Positions 9,723-18,180 of a stretch of 64,000 nt of DNA are shown here, one piece after another. Source of the DNA: Acidisarcina polymorpha (GTDB taxonomy: Bacteria; Acidobacteriota; Terriglobia; Terriglobales; Acidobacteriaceae). The notes beneath the pieces are model-generated. The model worked only from the letters and a program-made list of their open reading frames with translations, did not search any database and was not told the DNA's origin. The stretch spans positions 248,001 to 312,000 of the forward strand of contig NZ_CP030840.1 of assembly GCF_003330725.1 (NCBI RefSeq), in the 5' to 3' direction. Every line of letters starts with the position of its first letter. Position 1 is the stretch's first letter. A program made the position numbers and the translations under genes.

Positions 9723-10841
9723 TCAAAGTGGGGACTCTGTGGGGACTAACGTACGCCCCTTTTCTTCGGTCTGAGCATTATTTACAGGCAGAACATCACC
9801 AAAGACGCGGTCCAGCTTCCCGGCAGAAATCGCCATGTATTCTGGGGATAAATGCGCATATCTGGTGGTCATCCTCGGCGTACGATGACCCAGCATTTGA
9901 CCGATCGTATGCAGGTTGACTCCCTCCATAGCAAGCCAACTCGCGTGCGTATGGCGCAGGGAATGGAACGATGCGTCCTGGATTCCGACAGCGCCGAACA
10001 ATCGACGCGTGTAGACGGTTAGCTTATGCGCGTCGACGTCCCCAAAGACTGGGCCCGACGGCTGTCCCACCGGCAGGCTCATGAGCACCAGGGCCGCTAA
10101 TTCGTTTAAGACCAACACCCGTAAGCTGCCATTCTTCGTCTCGCGGAGATAAAGGCGCCTATTCGGTATGTCCACGTCGATCCATCGCAGACTCAACAGT
10201 TCTCCACGGCGCATCCCGGTGAATGCAGCCATGGCAATTGGGGCTCGCATCCACTCTGGCGCTGCCTCGAGTGCCATTTTCAACTCTAGCGGCGTGAGGT
10301 AGCGAGTCCGTCCTTCGGGTATCCGCGGCAGCTTTGCCCCTAACGCCGGGTTTTCATGCAGTAATTCCCACTCGACGGCGAGCTTTAGAGCATGTTTCAG
10401 AACAGACATCTCCTTCGTCACTGTGCCGGCCGCCACTTCGGTGCTGCGTTCAGAGATAAACTCGCTCACGATTCGTTTGGTGATGTCCTTCGCCCGCGAT
10501 GGCAAATGAGAGACTAGCGTCTTCAAGATGGTGTCCAGACGTTCGAAAGTGGTCGGCCGGATCCTCATCTTCTGGTGACGCTTGTAGCGCACAAACAATG
10601 CCTCAACCGTGATGTCTGACGTGTGTTTGACCCCGAGTATCCGCTCTTGTTGAGCCTTAGTCTTGAACCCTTGCAGGGCCGTTAGCGCCTGGGTGCGCGT
10701 GCTGGCCTGTACCTTGACCTTCTTGCGAGCGCCCGTGGCATCGACAAAACTTACCCACCAGCCCGGCCGATCTATGCGCTGAAACACCCCATCTCGTACC
10801 TTAGCCTTTGGCACTTGCTGCTCCTTCTGCTTTTGCTTCAA
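9723..10841 (-). CDS. int: Tyrosine-type site-specific integrase
   Basis: This 372-residue integrase has an N-terminal AP2-like arm-binding segment (about residues 18-60), a SAM-like core-binding domain (about 75-160) and a C-terminal catalytic domain. The catalytic set is visible: Arg211 in TGMRRGEL, Lys236, His293 and Arg296 in HSLRH, His319 in LGHR and the nucleophile Tyr328 in TTRYAHL. It points toward the tRNA-Glu 3' end, the usual arrangement for a tRNA-integrating phage element. Its start overlaps the end of the upstream minus-strand gene by about 40 bases, implying co-translation. Confidence 0.95.
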   Translation of the reverse strand: MKQKQKEQQVPKAKVRDGVFQRIDRPGWWVSFVDATGARKKVKVQASTRTQALTALQGFKTKAQQERILGVKHTSDITVEALFVRYKRHQKMRIRPTTFERLDTILKTLVSHLPSRAKDITKRIVSEFISERSTEVAAGTVTKEMSVLKHALKLAVEWELLHENPALGAKLPRIPEGRTRYLTPLELKMALEAAPEWMRAPIAMAAFTGMRRGELLSLRWIDVDIPNRRLYLRETKNGSLRVLVLNELAALVLMSLPVGQPSGPVFGDVDAHKLTVYTRRLFGAVGIQDASFHSLRHTHASWLAMEGVNLHTIGQMLGHRTPRMTTRYAHLSPEYMAISAGKLDRVFGDVLPVNNAQTEEKGRTLVPTESPL

Positions 10842-11490
10842 TCTCTGTCCAGTTACGGGTCACCCATTTCTCTTGAATGTGAGCTTGACGAGGTCCCATC
10901 ATGCGATTCACGTGGGCTACAATGTACTTCTTCTGAGATCCATATCGCTTCGTGGGTCTCCAGAGGCTGAAAGCCTCGGCTGCGAATTGTATACGCTTAG
11001 TCGCGGCTATGTTCCGAGGACTTTCCGCTGCTGCACGCCTTCCACACTCACTGTGGCGGATCCCGTCCTTATATAGGGCATTTGGTTCACGACTCTTCAC
11101 GCCGTACTTGTTGCACACTCGACATTTGAAGACCCGGTTGCGCCATGGACTATCTATCAAAAGCGTAAATATGCGCGCTGCTTCCTCTTTGCCATCCAAC
11201 AACCACTGACCCGGTTCTAACCCCAGGCGTAGTCGCTGTGAGCCAAAAAGGGCGGAAAGACCTCTATCGTGGGCGACGACCATAGGCCGGAAGCTACCCA
11301 CGTACTCCTGAACCTGACCATATGCGCTGAGGGTATCTTGCAACTTGCGGACTCGAGGCTCCTCGACACCGTCTTTATAAGCAGTGTTGATCCACTCGTC
11401 CATGTAGGTCCGCAATAACTCTCCCGCCAGACCATACGAGTTCAATGCGCCGAGTAAGTATTGAGGAGTGATACCCGTTCTAATCTCCAT
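10801..11490 (-). CDS. Phage-element protein with C-terminal zinc-binding motif
   Basis: I do not recognise this 229-residue protein. The C-terminal half has FKCRVCNKYG followed about 25 residues later by HSECGRR, spacing reminiscent of the CGNR-type zinc finger that often binds nucleic acid. The N-terminal half is mainly alpha-helical with no signal peptide or membrane segment. It is directly upstream of, and overlapping, the integrase on the same strand, so it may be an integrase accessory or regulator. That role is inferred from position only. Confidence 0.7.
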   Translation of the reverse strand: MEIRTGITPQYLLGALNSYGLAGELLRTYMDEWINTAYKDGVEEPRVRKLQDTLSAYGQVQEYVGSFRPMVVAHDRGLSALFGSQRLRLGLEPGQWLLDGKEEAARIFTLLIDSPWRNRVFKCRVCNKYGVKSREPNALYKDGIRHSECGRRAAAESPRNIAATKRIQFAAEAFSLWRPTKRYGSQKKYIVAHVNRMMGPRQAHIQEKWVTRNWTEIEAKAEGAASAKG

Positions 11491-11613
11491 TTATTTATGT
11501 TGCACGCTATGGGCTTAGCTTGCAACGTAAACTTCACCAATCGCTCGTTCTTATGCGATGTACTGCTTTTAGAAGCAAGTGTCGCATAACAACGAGCTTG
11601 CTCAACTAAGGCA

Positions 11614-11868
11614 ATGTGGAGGGATCGAGTGCTCAATTCTGCAGTTGTGATCAGTGCGGGATCAAGGCGGCGGTATCTGAGCGTCGCGGAAGCGGAGGCG
11701 GAATTTGGAATCTCCCGCTGGACGTGGCGACGGATGGCGTATGACGGGCGAATTGCTTCCAGCAAGGTGGGCACGAGACTGCTCATTCCGGTCGGGGAGT
11801 GCGATCGCGTTATCCGCGAGGGTGCGCGGCCTCGTCTGGCGGAGGCTGTTAAACGGCTTCCTGCGTAA
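11614..11868 (+). CDS. Excisionase-like helix-turn-helix (HTH_17/MerR-type) protein
   Basis: The core 'YLSVAEAEAEFGISRWTWRR' followed by DGRIASSKVGTRLLIP matches the short winged-helix fold of phage excisionases and HTH_17 proteins: helix-turn-helix, then a two-strand wing. The product is at most 84 residues. The long start at 11614 has no ribosome-binding site. GTG at 11629 sits about 7 bases after GGAGG (11617-11621) and is the better start, giving about 79 residues. It is the first gene of the rightward set, divergent from the integrase operon, which suits a directionality factor or switch regulator. Confidence 0.75.
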   Translation: MWRDRVLNSAVVISAGSRRRYLSVAEAEAEFGISRWTWRRMAYDGRIASSKVGTRLLIPVGECDRVIREGARPRLAEAVKRLPA

Positions 11869-12022
11869 AACCCTCGAGCCAAAGATTGAACGCGAAATAA
11901 GCGAGGCAGTGCAGCCTAGCTGGATGGGCTCCTGGGTGGACATCGACAGCCAGACCTACTTCTTGGGTCAAAAAAACCCGTCGGGAGCGGACCCTAGGGT
12001 ACAGAAAGGACTACGAATAGCT

Positions 12023-12271
12023 ATGAATAACGATATCGTGCCACTCCCGAAATCGGGATGCCCTTTCCCCGCCGTGCAGCTGCGCCAGTATCGTGCGGAG
12101 CTGATCCGCGAAGTTACCCACATCGAAGAGTTTCACCTAGATGCGGATCGGCGCCGCCGGCCGTACCCTGACGCGCTACTAGCGCTTGATCGGCTGCGCC
12201 TGGCCCACGAAGAGATTTCGGAGTGCGGCTGCTGGTATGCCCCAGTAAAAGCTGCAAAGGAGGCCGCGTGA
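12023..12271 (+). CDS. Small hypothetical protein of the phage element
   Basis: This 82-residue charged, helical protein (starting MNNDIVPLPKSG) resembles no family known to me. ATG at 12023 is preferred because the longer frame runs back over the excisionase gene. AAGGA lies somewhat far upstream. Its stop overlaps the GTG of the next gene (GTGA), and AAAGGAGG inside its last codons is the ribosome-binding site of that gene, so the two are translationally coupled. An early replication-module gene is likely. Confidence 0.65.
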   Translation: MNNDIVPLPKSGCPFPAVQLRQYRAELIREVTHIEEFHLDADRRRRPYPDALLALDRLRLAHEEISECGCWYAPVKAAKEAA

Positions 12272-13086
12272 AACAGCGTTCTCCTGCCTTTCAATTCTTC
12301 CCTCGCCAGTTCGCGGGTGACGATGAAGTCATGTCCATGGACCTCGACACTGTCGGCGCCCACATATTACTAATTTGCGCAGCTGCAGCATCACCGGAAT
12401 GTTTCCGGATTGCTTCCGACGAGCACGCAATCCGCACGCGACTGCGGAACCCATCAGACGACAACTGGCAAAGAATCAAACTACAGCTGCTGCGCGGTGC
12501 ATGGAAGATAGACGCCGACGGTAAGTGGTGGATGCAGGACGGATTACGCAGATCCTTTGAAAAACAGAGAATTTTCAGCGAAACTCAGCAGTACAGAGCA
12601 AATCAACGCTACCGGAATGTTGCCGGAACGCAGCCGGAAGTGTTACCAAAAGGCTCCCGAGAAGATGCCGGAGATGCACCCAAAAGCTGCTCTTCTTCTT
12701 CATCTTCTACTTCTATATATATGTCCGAAAACCTCGGGCTTTATTCAGAGGCCTGGAATGAACTCCGCGGTTCATTAGCAGCCGTTACGAGGCTTTCCGC
12801 CGGTCGAAAAGCGAAGTTAAAGAAACGCATTGCTGAAGGCCTGACGCTCGAGACGTTTCGTTCTGTAGTGAAAACGTGCGCCACAACGCCATATCTTTGT
12901 GGGGGCGGAAGCGAAGGCTGGCGGGTGGACTTTGAGTGGCTGATTGCAAACGACACAAATGTCTTGAAGGTCCTGGAAGGCAAGTATCGTGCTTCAAAGC
13001 CTGCAATCACCGCTCAGGAGTATTTGGTCGACAATCCCTACGACGAGCCCGAATACCAGAGCAATGCAACGGCGGTGCAGCAATGA
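12268..13086 (+). CDS. Phage replication initiator-like protein (DUF1376-type N-terminus)
   Basis: This is a 272-residue protein starting at GTG 12268 behind AAAGGAGG. The N-terminus SPAFQFFPRQFAGDDEV with the following 'LDTVGAHILLICAA' resembles the DUF1376 domain of phage replication proteins, which act as origin-binding or helicase-loading factors. A serine-rich linker (around residue 145-155) separates it from a C-terminal domain similar in layout to DnaD-like helicase-recruiting tails. It overlaps the DnaB gene by ATGA, which fits initiator plus helicase working together. Alternative: a transcriptional regulator. The neighbour makes replication the better reading. Confidence 0.75.
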   Translation: MKQRSPAFQFFPRQFAGDDEVMSMDLDTVGAHILLICAAAASPECFRIASDEHAIRTRLRNPSDDNWQRIKLQLLRGAWKIDADGKWWMQDGLRRSFEKQRIFSETQQYRANQRYRNVAGTQPEVLPKGSREDAGDAPKSCSSSSSSTSIYMSENLGLYSEAWNELRGSLAAVTRLSAGRKAKLKKRIAEGLTLETFRSVVKTCATTPYLCGGGSEGWRVDFEWLIANDTNVLKVLEGKYRASKPAITAQEYLVDNPYDEPEYQSNATAVQQ

Positions 13087-14393
13087 ACGAGATGGTTGCG
13101 CGGACAGAGCATGAACTTTTGGGGATCATTCTTCTGGACAATGCCCACTTTCACGAAGCTGCAGAGGGCCTGAACTCTTCGGACTTTGGCCTCAGCAGCC
13201 ACAGGGAAATATTCTGTGCGATCGCGAGTGTGGTTGAGTCCGGCAGGGTTGCGGACCTCACGAGCGTAGCACAGCGGCTCGACAAAATCGGCGGTCTCGC
13301 GAAGGTGGGCGGCTTCGCCTACCTCAACGGGCTAGATGAAGGACTTTTACTCACCCGGCGGAGCGTGGCCAATTTCGTCGACGCGATCAAGACCGCCTCA
13401 CTGCGCCGCCAACTCAGCAGGATCGGAGGGTCGCTTGTTACCTCAGCCGGTGAACCAAGCATCGATCCGCAGGAAGCTATCAGTCTCACCGAGGAAGCAC
13501 TGCTGGAGCTACTCGCTAAATCAAGCGCAGTTCAGAATCAGCCCATTACCGAGTTAGTGCCGACCGCCATGGCCGAGATCCGGAAGGACAGAGGCCGCAC
13601 GGCTGCATTGCTTGGTTTGACAACAGGGATTTCTCGTTTAGATCACCTCACTCGAGGAGTCCAGCCTGGCGAGGTTTGGATTGTGGGAGCGGGATCCGGC
13701 GCCGGCAAGACATCGCTCGAAATCCAAATGGCAATCGCAAACTGCGTCGCCGGCGTACCGACCCTACTGTTCTCGATCGAGATGACGGCAGAGCAACTTT
13801 TGCGGCGGATCTTCGCAGTCATAAGTGGAGTGCCGTTCTTTCGCGTCCGGGATCCAAGTCTGGCAAATTCCAGTGAGATTGCAGACCTTGAGCAGGCTGC
13901 GGACGAAGTCGCGAAGTGGCCGCTGCACATAGAGGACGCAGCTGGGCTAACGATCTCGAAGATTGTTGCCAAGTCCCGGCTTGCCGTGCGGCGTCATGGA
14001 GTTAAGTTGATCGGGGTCGATTACGTTCAAATCGTGAATGCTCCCGGTAAAGACGAGAGACTACGGGTGGCTTCCATATCAAGGGCGCTCACGGCCCTTG
14101 CAAAAGATGAAGCAGTGCCTGTTATCGCGCTGTCGCAACTCGCAAGAGCCGATCGCTCCTCGCCTAACCGACGACCAAGGATGAGCGACCTGCGCGAGTC
14201 ATCGCAACTCGAAAATGACGCCCACGTAGTAATCCTCCTCCACAGGGAAATCGACGAAAAGTTTGGGAAGTTAAGCACAAACGGTGAGCTAATTATCGCA
14301 AAACAGCGATCCGGCGAGACGGGCGCATTCCCCATCGTCTTCGACAAGCGGTCTTTGACTTTTAGAGAGGCTCCTCAGCAGGCATCCGCGTGA
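13083..14393 (+). CDS. Replicative DNA helicase, DnaB-like (phage type)
   Basis: The 436-residue protein has the N-terminal DnaB helical domain ('EHELLGIILLDNAHF', residues 9-23), a linker, and the RecA-fold ATPase with Walker A GAGSGAGKT (202-210), Walker B-like LIGVDYVQIV and the SQLARADR motif. It is the hexameric 5'-to-3' fork helicase of the element, presumably loaded by the preceding initiator, with which it overlaps by four bases (ATGA). The longer open frame starting at 12936 lies inside the previous gene and was not used. Confidence 0.93.
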   Translation: MNEMVARTEHELLGIILLDNAHFHEAAEGLNSSDFGLSSHREIFCAIASVVESGRVADLTSVAQRLDKIGGLAKVGGFAYLNGLDEGLLLTRRSVANFVDAIKTASLRRQLSRIGGSLVTSAGEPSIDPQEAISLTEEALLELLAKSSAVQNQPITELVPTAMAEIRKDRGRTAALLGLTTGISRLDHLTRGVQPGEVWIVGAGSGAGKTSLEIQMAIANCVAGVPTLLFSIEMTAEQLLRRIFAVISGVPFFRVRDPSLANSSEIADLEQAADEVAKWPLHIEDAAGLTISKIVAKSRLAVRRHGVKLIGVDYVQIVNAPGKDERLRVASISRALTALAKDEAVPVIALSQLARADRSSPNRRPRMSDLRESSQLENDAHVVILLHREIDEKFGKLSTNGELIIAKQRSGETGAFPIVFDKRSLTFREAPQQASA

Positions 14394-14516
14394 AGCTTTC
14401 CCACGGAAGCCGCCACGCGTACAAGGGAAGCGTTTAAATAGGCAGTCCAGCGCGGGATACGCAACAGCCGCCGCGCCTAATTCAACTTTAACGAACTATC
14501 CGAAAGGAGACGCATC

Positions 14517-14609
14517 GTGAGAACTACTCTGCCTCAAATCAGTCTCAGCAAAACCGAAGATCATGCTGAGCTTGAAGCAAAAGTAGCGGCAGTTATTGGC
14601 CAGGATTGA
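14517..14609 (+). CDS. Predicted 30-residue peptide with strong ribosome-binding site
   Basis: GTG at 14517 follows AAAGGAG at ideal spacing and opens a 30-codon frame beginning MRTTLPQISL and ending AAVIGQD before TGA. No family is recognised. It sits alone between the DnaB gene and the TerS-like gene. The strong ribosome-binding site is the main reason to call it. It could be a small regulator or a leader peptide. Confidence 0.4.
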   Translation: MRTTLPQISLSKTEDHAELEAKVAAVIGQD

Positions 14610-14922
14610 ACCTCAATTGTTTTCTACTCCTTTTGGAGACGAGCCTGGCAAATCTCGATCATTAGCGTGCGCCTCGGTCCCAGACGGGCCTCGGGGCTAC
14701 CTAAGAATACGAATAGTCGCTTTAATGGTGGTATCGCCGGAACTCGCCCAACAAGCTGTTCTGGAATGGGTAGCCTCTACCAAATTAGGTTATCTGTTTT
14801 AGCTGTGTCCGGTGTTTACATCCCTTCCCGAAGCTGTTATTGCGAGTTCCGGCTGTAACTGCGCGCACGATGGGGCAAAGCTTGATTTGGTCGCGCCTTT
14901 CTTTTTAGAAACGAGGAACCCC

Positions 14923-15384
14923 ATGCCGCGAGCCTGCAGAGTTTGTACCGATCGCCGCCGCGACGAAGTTGATGCTGCTCTTCTCTCCGGCGCTTCTGTT
15001 GCGTCGGTAGCTCGCGACTTTGATTTCCCTGACACCAACATGCGTCGGCACAAAGAACTGCACTTGACTTCGGCTGCTAGCGCCTCTGTCTCACGGCCCG
15101 CCGCACTGATGTCTTCGATTGACTTCTTACAGGCACGCGATGAGGACCTCGCGTCTGTTCAGAGGATGGCGATCACTCGCGGGCACACGCAAGCGGCCGT
15201 GGCCGCCCTCAGCCAGAGGATCAAGATCGGCCTCGAGATCGCAAACCTCCGCGGCGAGATTCTTCCAAAGCCAAGATCGGCGTTCTTTGCAACTCTGGAC
15301 AAAGAGACCGCGGCACGGATCGCCAACAGTTACTTGAAACACGAGGCACTTAGCCATGCAATCATCGACGTCCGTCAAAAGTGA
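14923..15384 (+). CDS. Zinc/HTH protein, candidate small terminase subunit
   Basis: The 153-residue protein starts at ATG 14923 (ACGAGGAA upstream). The longer frame from 14812 lacks a good site. It opens with CRVCTDRRRDEVDAALLSG, then a helix-turn-helix 'SVASVARDFDFPDTNMRRH' and KELHL, a CxxC...HxxxH arrangement seen in phage DNA-binding proteins that precede terminase genes. It overlaps TerL by 29 bases. By position and HTH it is a good TerS candidate, which would recognise pac/cos DNA for packaging. Assignment to TerS is an inference. Confidence 0.6.
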   Translation: MPRACRVCTDRRRDEVDAALLSGASVASVARDFDFPDTNMRRHKELHLTSAASASVSRPAALMSSIDFLQARDEDLASVQRMAITRGHTQAAVAALSQRIKIGLEIANLRGEILPKPRSAFFATLDKETAARIANSYLKHEALSHAIIDVRQK

Positions 15385-16945
15385 GGAAGTCTTCGCGCTC
15401 GCGCGACTCAGCCTGGCAGCCTATGCCCCGCTCATGTTCCCTTCATTTCAGCTGTCCCCGCACCACTCGAAGCTCATTCGCAAACTCGAAGCTGTAGAAG
15501 CAGGCCGCCTTCGCCGCCTGCTTATCTCCATGCCGCCTCGGCATGGCAAGTCACTGCTGGCTACGACGATCTTCCCTGCGTGGTATCTGGGGCGCAATCC
15601 TGACAAATCGGTGATTACGGCCAGTTACGGCCAGGACCTCGCTGACGATTTTGGCAGGCAGGTCCGAAACTTCGTCAATGATACTTATACGCAGGCTGCT
15701 TTCCCGGAGCTCAAAATTGCGGATGACTCAAACTCCATGAAGAGATTCACCACGACCGCGGGCGGGAATTATTTTGCCGTCGGTGTGGGGGCGGCTATCA
15801 CCGGCCGGGGAGCGAACTTGCTCCTCATCGACGATCCAATCCGCAACATGGAGGACGCCCGCAGCGAAGTTATGCTGCGCACGCTGCACGATTGGTTTTC
15901 CACGGTCGCGTACACGCGCCTGGCCCCCAACGGGGCCGTGGTGGTCATCCAGACGCGCTGGTCGCATGACGATCTCATTGGCTGGTTGCTCAGGGAACAT
16001 CCGAACGAAGGTTGGGACTACCTCAACATGCCGGCGATCGCTGAAGTCGACGGAGACGGTCGCAAGGAAGGGGAAGCGCTTTGGCCCGACCGATTCGACT
16101 TGGCGGATCTCAAGTCCAAACGCTCCATACTCGGTGGTAAAGCATTCGACGCGCTCTATCAAGGCCGCCCAACCACTGAAGAGGGCGCGGTCTTTCAGCG
16201 GTCCTGGTGGCAGAGCTACACAGAGTTTCCAAAGTTTCGTCGCATCGTTCAGTCGTGGGACACGGCATTCAAGACGGGCTCAGAGAACGATTACTCGGTT
16301 TGCACAACGTGGGGAGAGGCTCAGGATGGCTTTTACCTCCTTCACCGTTACAAGAAACGGGTTGAATTTCCCGAGTTAAAGCGCCAAGTAGCACTCTTGG
16401 CTGCAGAGTGGAAGCCTCGAATCATCCTGATCGAAGACAAAGCCTCGGGTCAGTCGCTTCTGCAGGAGATCAAGCAAAGCACCCGCTTTGCGGTTCGGCC
16501 GATCAAGGTAGACACCGACAAGCTGTCCCGAGCTCACGCTGCAAGCCCTCTAGTCGAATGCGGTAAGGTCTTCCTACCAAAGGCGGCACCGTGGCTGGAA
16601 GACTACTTAACCGTCATGTCGACATTTCCCGCCGGCGCCCACGATGATGACGTGGATTCGACAACGCAGGCACTGAACTACTTGCGCGGCAGCAACCAGG
16701 CTCATGGACTGATCGAAGCCATGAAGCAGCTGGGCGGCGCGTCGCACGAGGATCAGACTGAGTGGCTGGGCTTATCGAAGCCGGCTGCGCCCGTACCGGA
16801 CCCGGTCCTGCAGTGTGAGAGATGCGGCTCAGACTTCATCCAGAAACTGTCTTCAGGCTTTCGCTGCGGCATGTGCGCCCACCAGTTTGGCGCGCAGGCA
16901 TGCGTGTACTCGGAAACTCAGCAGATGCCTTCGTGGAGGATGTGA
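15356..16945 (+). CDS. Phage terminase large subunit (TerL) with C-terminal zinc ribbon
   Basis: The 529-residue packaging motor has the Walker A-like loop PRHGKS (61-66), Walker B LLLIDD (155-160) and a C-terminal RNase H-like nuclease with SWDTAFK, ILIEDKASG and HDDDVD acidic residues. After the nuclease there is an extra tail with two CxxC pairs (CERCGS... CGMCAH), a zinc ribbon near residues 483-505 that standard TerL proteins lack. TerL cuts concatemers and pumps DNA into the procapsid. No procapsid genes exist here. It overlaps the TerS-like gene and is coupled (TGATG) to the next ORF. Confidence 0.92.
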   Translation: MQSSTSVKSEEVFALARLSLAAYAPLMFPSFQLSPHHSKLIRKLEAVEAGRLRRLLISMPPRHGKSLLATTIFPAWYLGRNPDKSVITASYGQDLADDFGRQVRNFVNDTYTQAAFPELKIADDSNSMKRFTTTAGGNYFAVGVGAAITGRGANLLLIDDPIRNMEDARSEVMLRTLHDWFSTVAYTRLAPNGAVVVIQTRWSHDDLIGWLLREHPNEGWDYLNMPAIAEVDGDGRKEGEALWPDRFDLADLKSKRSILGGKAFDALYQGRPTTEEGAVFQRSWWQSYTEFPKFRRIVQSWDTAFKTGSENDYSVCTTWGEAQDGFYLLHRYKKRVEFPELKRQVALLAAEWKPRIILIEDKASGQSLLQEIKQSTRFAVRPIKVDTDKLSRAHAASPLVECGKVFLPKAAPWLEDYLTVMSTFPAGAHDDDVDSTTQALNYLRGSNQAHGLIEAMKQLGGASHEDQTEWLGLSKPAAPVPDPVLQCERCGSDFIQKLSSGFRCGMCAHQFGAQACVYSETQQMPSWRM

Positions 16946-17241
16946 TGCTGTTTAAAGTGAGGCAGGCGTTCGGGGTGAACTCATTGAATTGCAGATTGAT
17001 TATCGCCAAGCGGCCGCTGCTTTCACAATCGGTACATCAGCGAACTATGAAGAAAATCCCGGAGCTCCAACTAAGGCCTTGTAACGGGGCAAGCCACTTA
17101 GTTGAGGTTAAAGTCATTCCAGTGTGTTCAATCTTAAGGAAGCATAGTTTCTATAAACAATCAACGTCAACAAAACAAGTACGTCGTTATAGAGCGTTTG
17201 TGGTTCCTTTAAGAGCTAAAGGCGATGAGCGACTTAGGTAA
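16945..17241 (+). pseudogene. Truncated ORF coupled to TerL (possible portal gene start)
   Basis: ATG at 16945 overlaps the TerL stop as TGATG and has a strong GGAGGA 4 bases upstream, so it was once a properly translated gene in the late operon. The first residues, MLFKVRQAFGVNS, could be the beginning of a portal protein, the gene usually found next to terL, but the rest (98 residues in all) shows no domain and is rich in unrelated codons. The last 33 bases run into the convergent methyltransferase gene. I read it as the point where the phage sequence was cut off. The portal identity is only positional. Confidence 0.45.
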
Positions 17242-17850
17242 TCCTGCGAACCGCTCTACTAGAATGGTCGAATTGGGAAACATTACTCTCAATTCTCCCC
17301 GCGGGATTAGCCGAATTTCCGCCAACATGTCCTCAATCTTCTGGGGAGTTGGATGCTTGACCAACGCCCATACTGAAAACCGAAGAGCGTAGCGTCGGAT
17401 AGGCTTGGGAAGCCAATGGACAAATGGCGTGCTGTAATGCGGCTCTACGGGAAAGCGCGGATCCGGTGTTTGAACCCAATATCGTTTAGCGACCCGGCGT
17501 ATCTCTGATGCCATTGCACATTGCTGAGCGACTGTGCCCAAATGTTCAATGACGGAATTTGAAAACGCCAAGTCGAATTGACCATCTGCAAATGGCATGT
17601 TGGCTGCATCAGCGGTTATCCATGTGCATCCTTCTGGCGGATTGCCCCGCTTTTCAGTATTGTTCAAGATTACGACCCGCGCCGGGAACGGCAGGCCCAA
17701 ATCTTTCACTAGTCTCCAAAAATACTCCCCTCCCCCGACGTCTAAGACGGTTGTGGACGAATTAATTCCCATTTTCTCGTAGCATAGGGCAATGCGCCTG
17801 CTTCTGAAGTACGAGGAACCTACTCGTTTAGCGTTGAAAATTTCTAGCAT
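17209..17850 (-). CDS. Class I SAM-dependent methyltransferase (type 11)
   Basis: The 213-residue protein has motif I VLDVGGGEYFW (about 32-42), then ITADAANMPFADGQFDLAFS with the motif II/III region and 'VIEHLGTV', typical of Methyltransf_11 enzymes acting on small molecules or lipids. ATG at 17850 is chosen because AAAGGAGA lies about 9 bases upstream. A nine-residue longer frame lacks such a site. Its substrate cannot be told from sequence. It sits alone and convergent to the truncated phage element, so it may be cargo or an ordinary neighbour. Confidence 0.85.
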   Translation of the reverse strand: MLEIFNAKRVGSSYFRSRRIALCYEKMGINSSTTVLDVGGGEYFWRLVKDLGLPFPARVVILNNTEKRGNPPEGCTWITADAANMPFADGQFDLAFSNSVIEHLGTVAQQCAMASEIRRVAKRYWVQTPDPRFPVEPHYSTPFVHWLPKPIRRYALRFSVWALVKHPTPQKIEDMLAEIRLIPRGELRVMFPNSTILVERFAGLPKSLIAFSS

Positions 17851-18180
17851 GGCATGTCTCTCCTTTTGTGCATGCAAGTGCTGTCATCAAAGTTAAGTTC
17901 TGGTGGGATACAAGTTAGTTCGATAAGTGACTGTACGTCAAGCACAAAGAGGCAAGAGCAGTATCTGAATAGTCGCCGGCTTAACAAGGGTAAATGTTAC
18001 GTTGGAGAAGCATTACTGGGCGGTCAATGAGACAAGGGTATGTAGTCCAGTCAGATTCGGATAGAAACAGCGCATCTAAGAGGTAAGTTATTAGTTGTAT
18101 CTTAGCTTGATCAGCCGTCTCATGGAACCGATAAGGGGTGCGTGCCGGAACCCTCTTGGAACTACAGGAGAACAACTAGA
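17851..18180. other. Intergenic region, no gene recognised
   Basis: About 330 bases of relatively A+T-rich DNA holding the minus-strand promoter of the methyltransferase gene. No ORF with family resemblance and no clear repeat was seen. Confidence 0.4.

Larger units (their letters stand above)
9652..17241. mobile_element. Truncated prophage or satellite-like element at tRNA-Glu
   Basis: The order is tRNA-Glu, integrase (minus), zinc-motif protein (minus), then divergently excisionase-like HTH, small hypothetical, replication initiator, DnaB helicase, small peptide, zinc/HTH TerS-like protein, TerL and a short ORF translationally coupled to TerL. No portal, protease, capsid, tail or lysis gene follows, and unrelated bacterial genes begin at 17.2 kb. 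I looked for a second copy of the tRNA 3' end (the core around TCCCGTCGGGGACGCCA) as attR and found none, so the right boundary is approximate. The element may be a prophage that lost everything after terL, or a satellite that supplies its own packaging enzyme. Confidence 0.7.
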
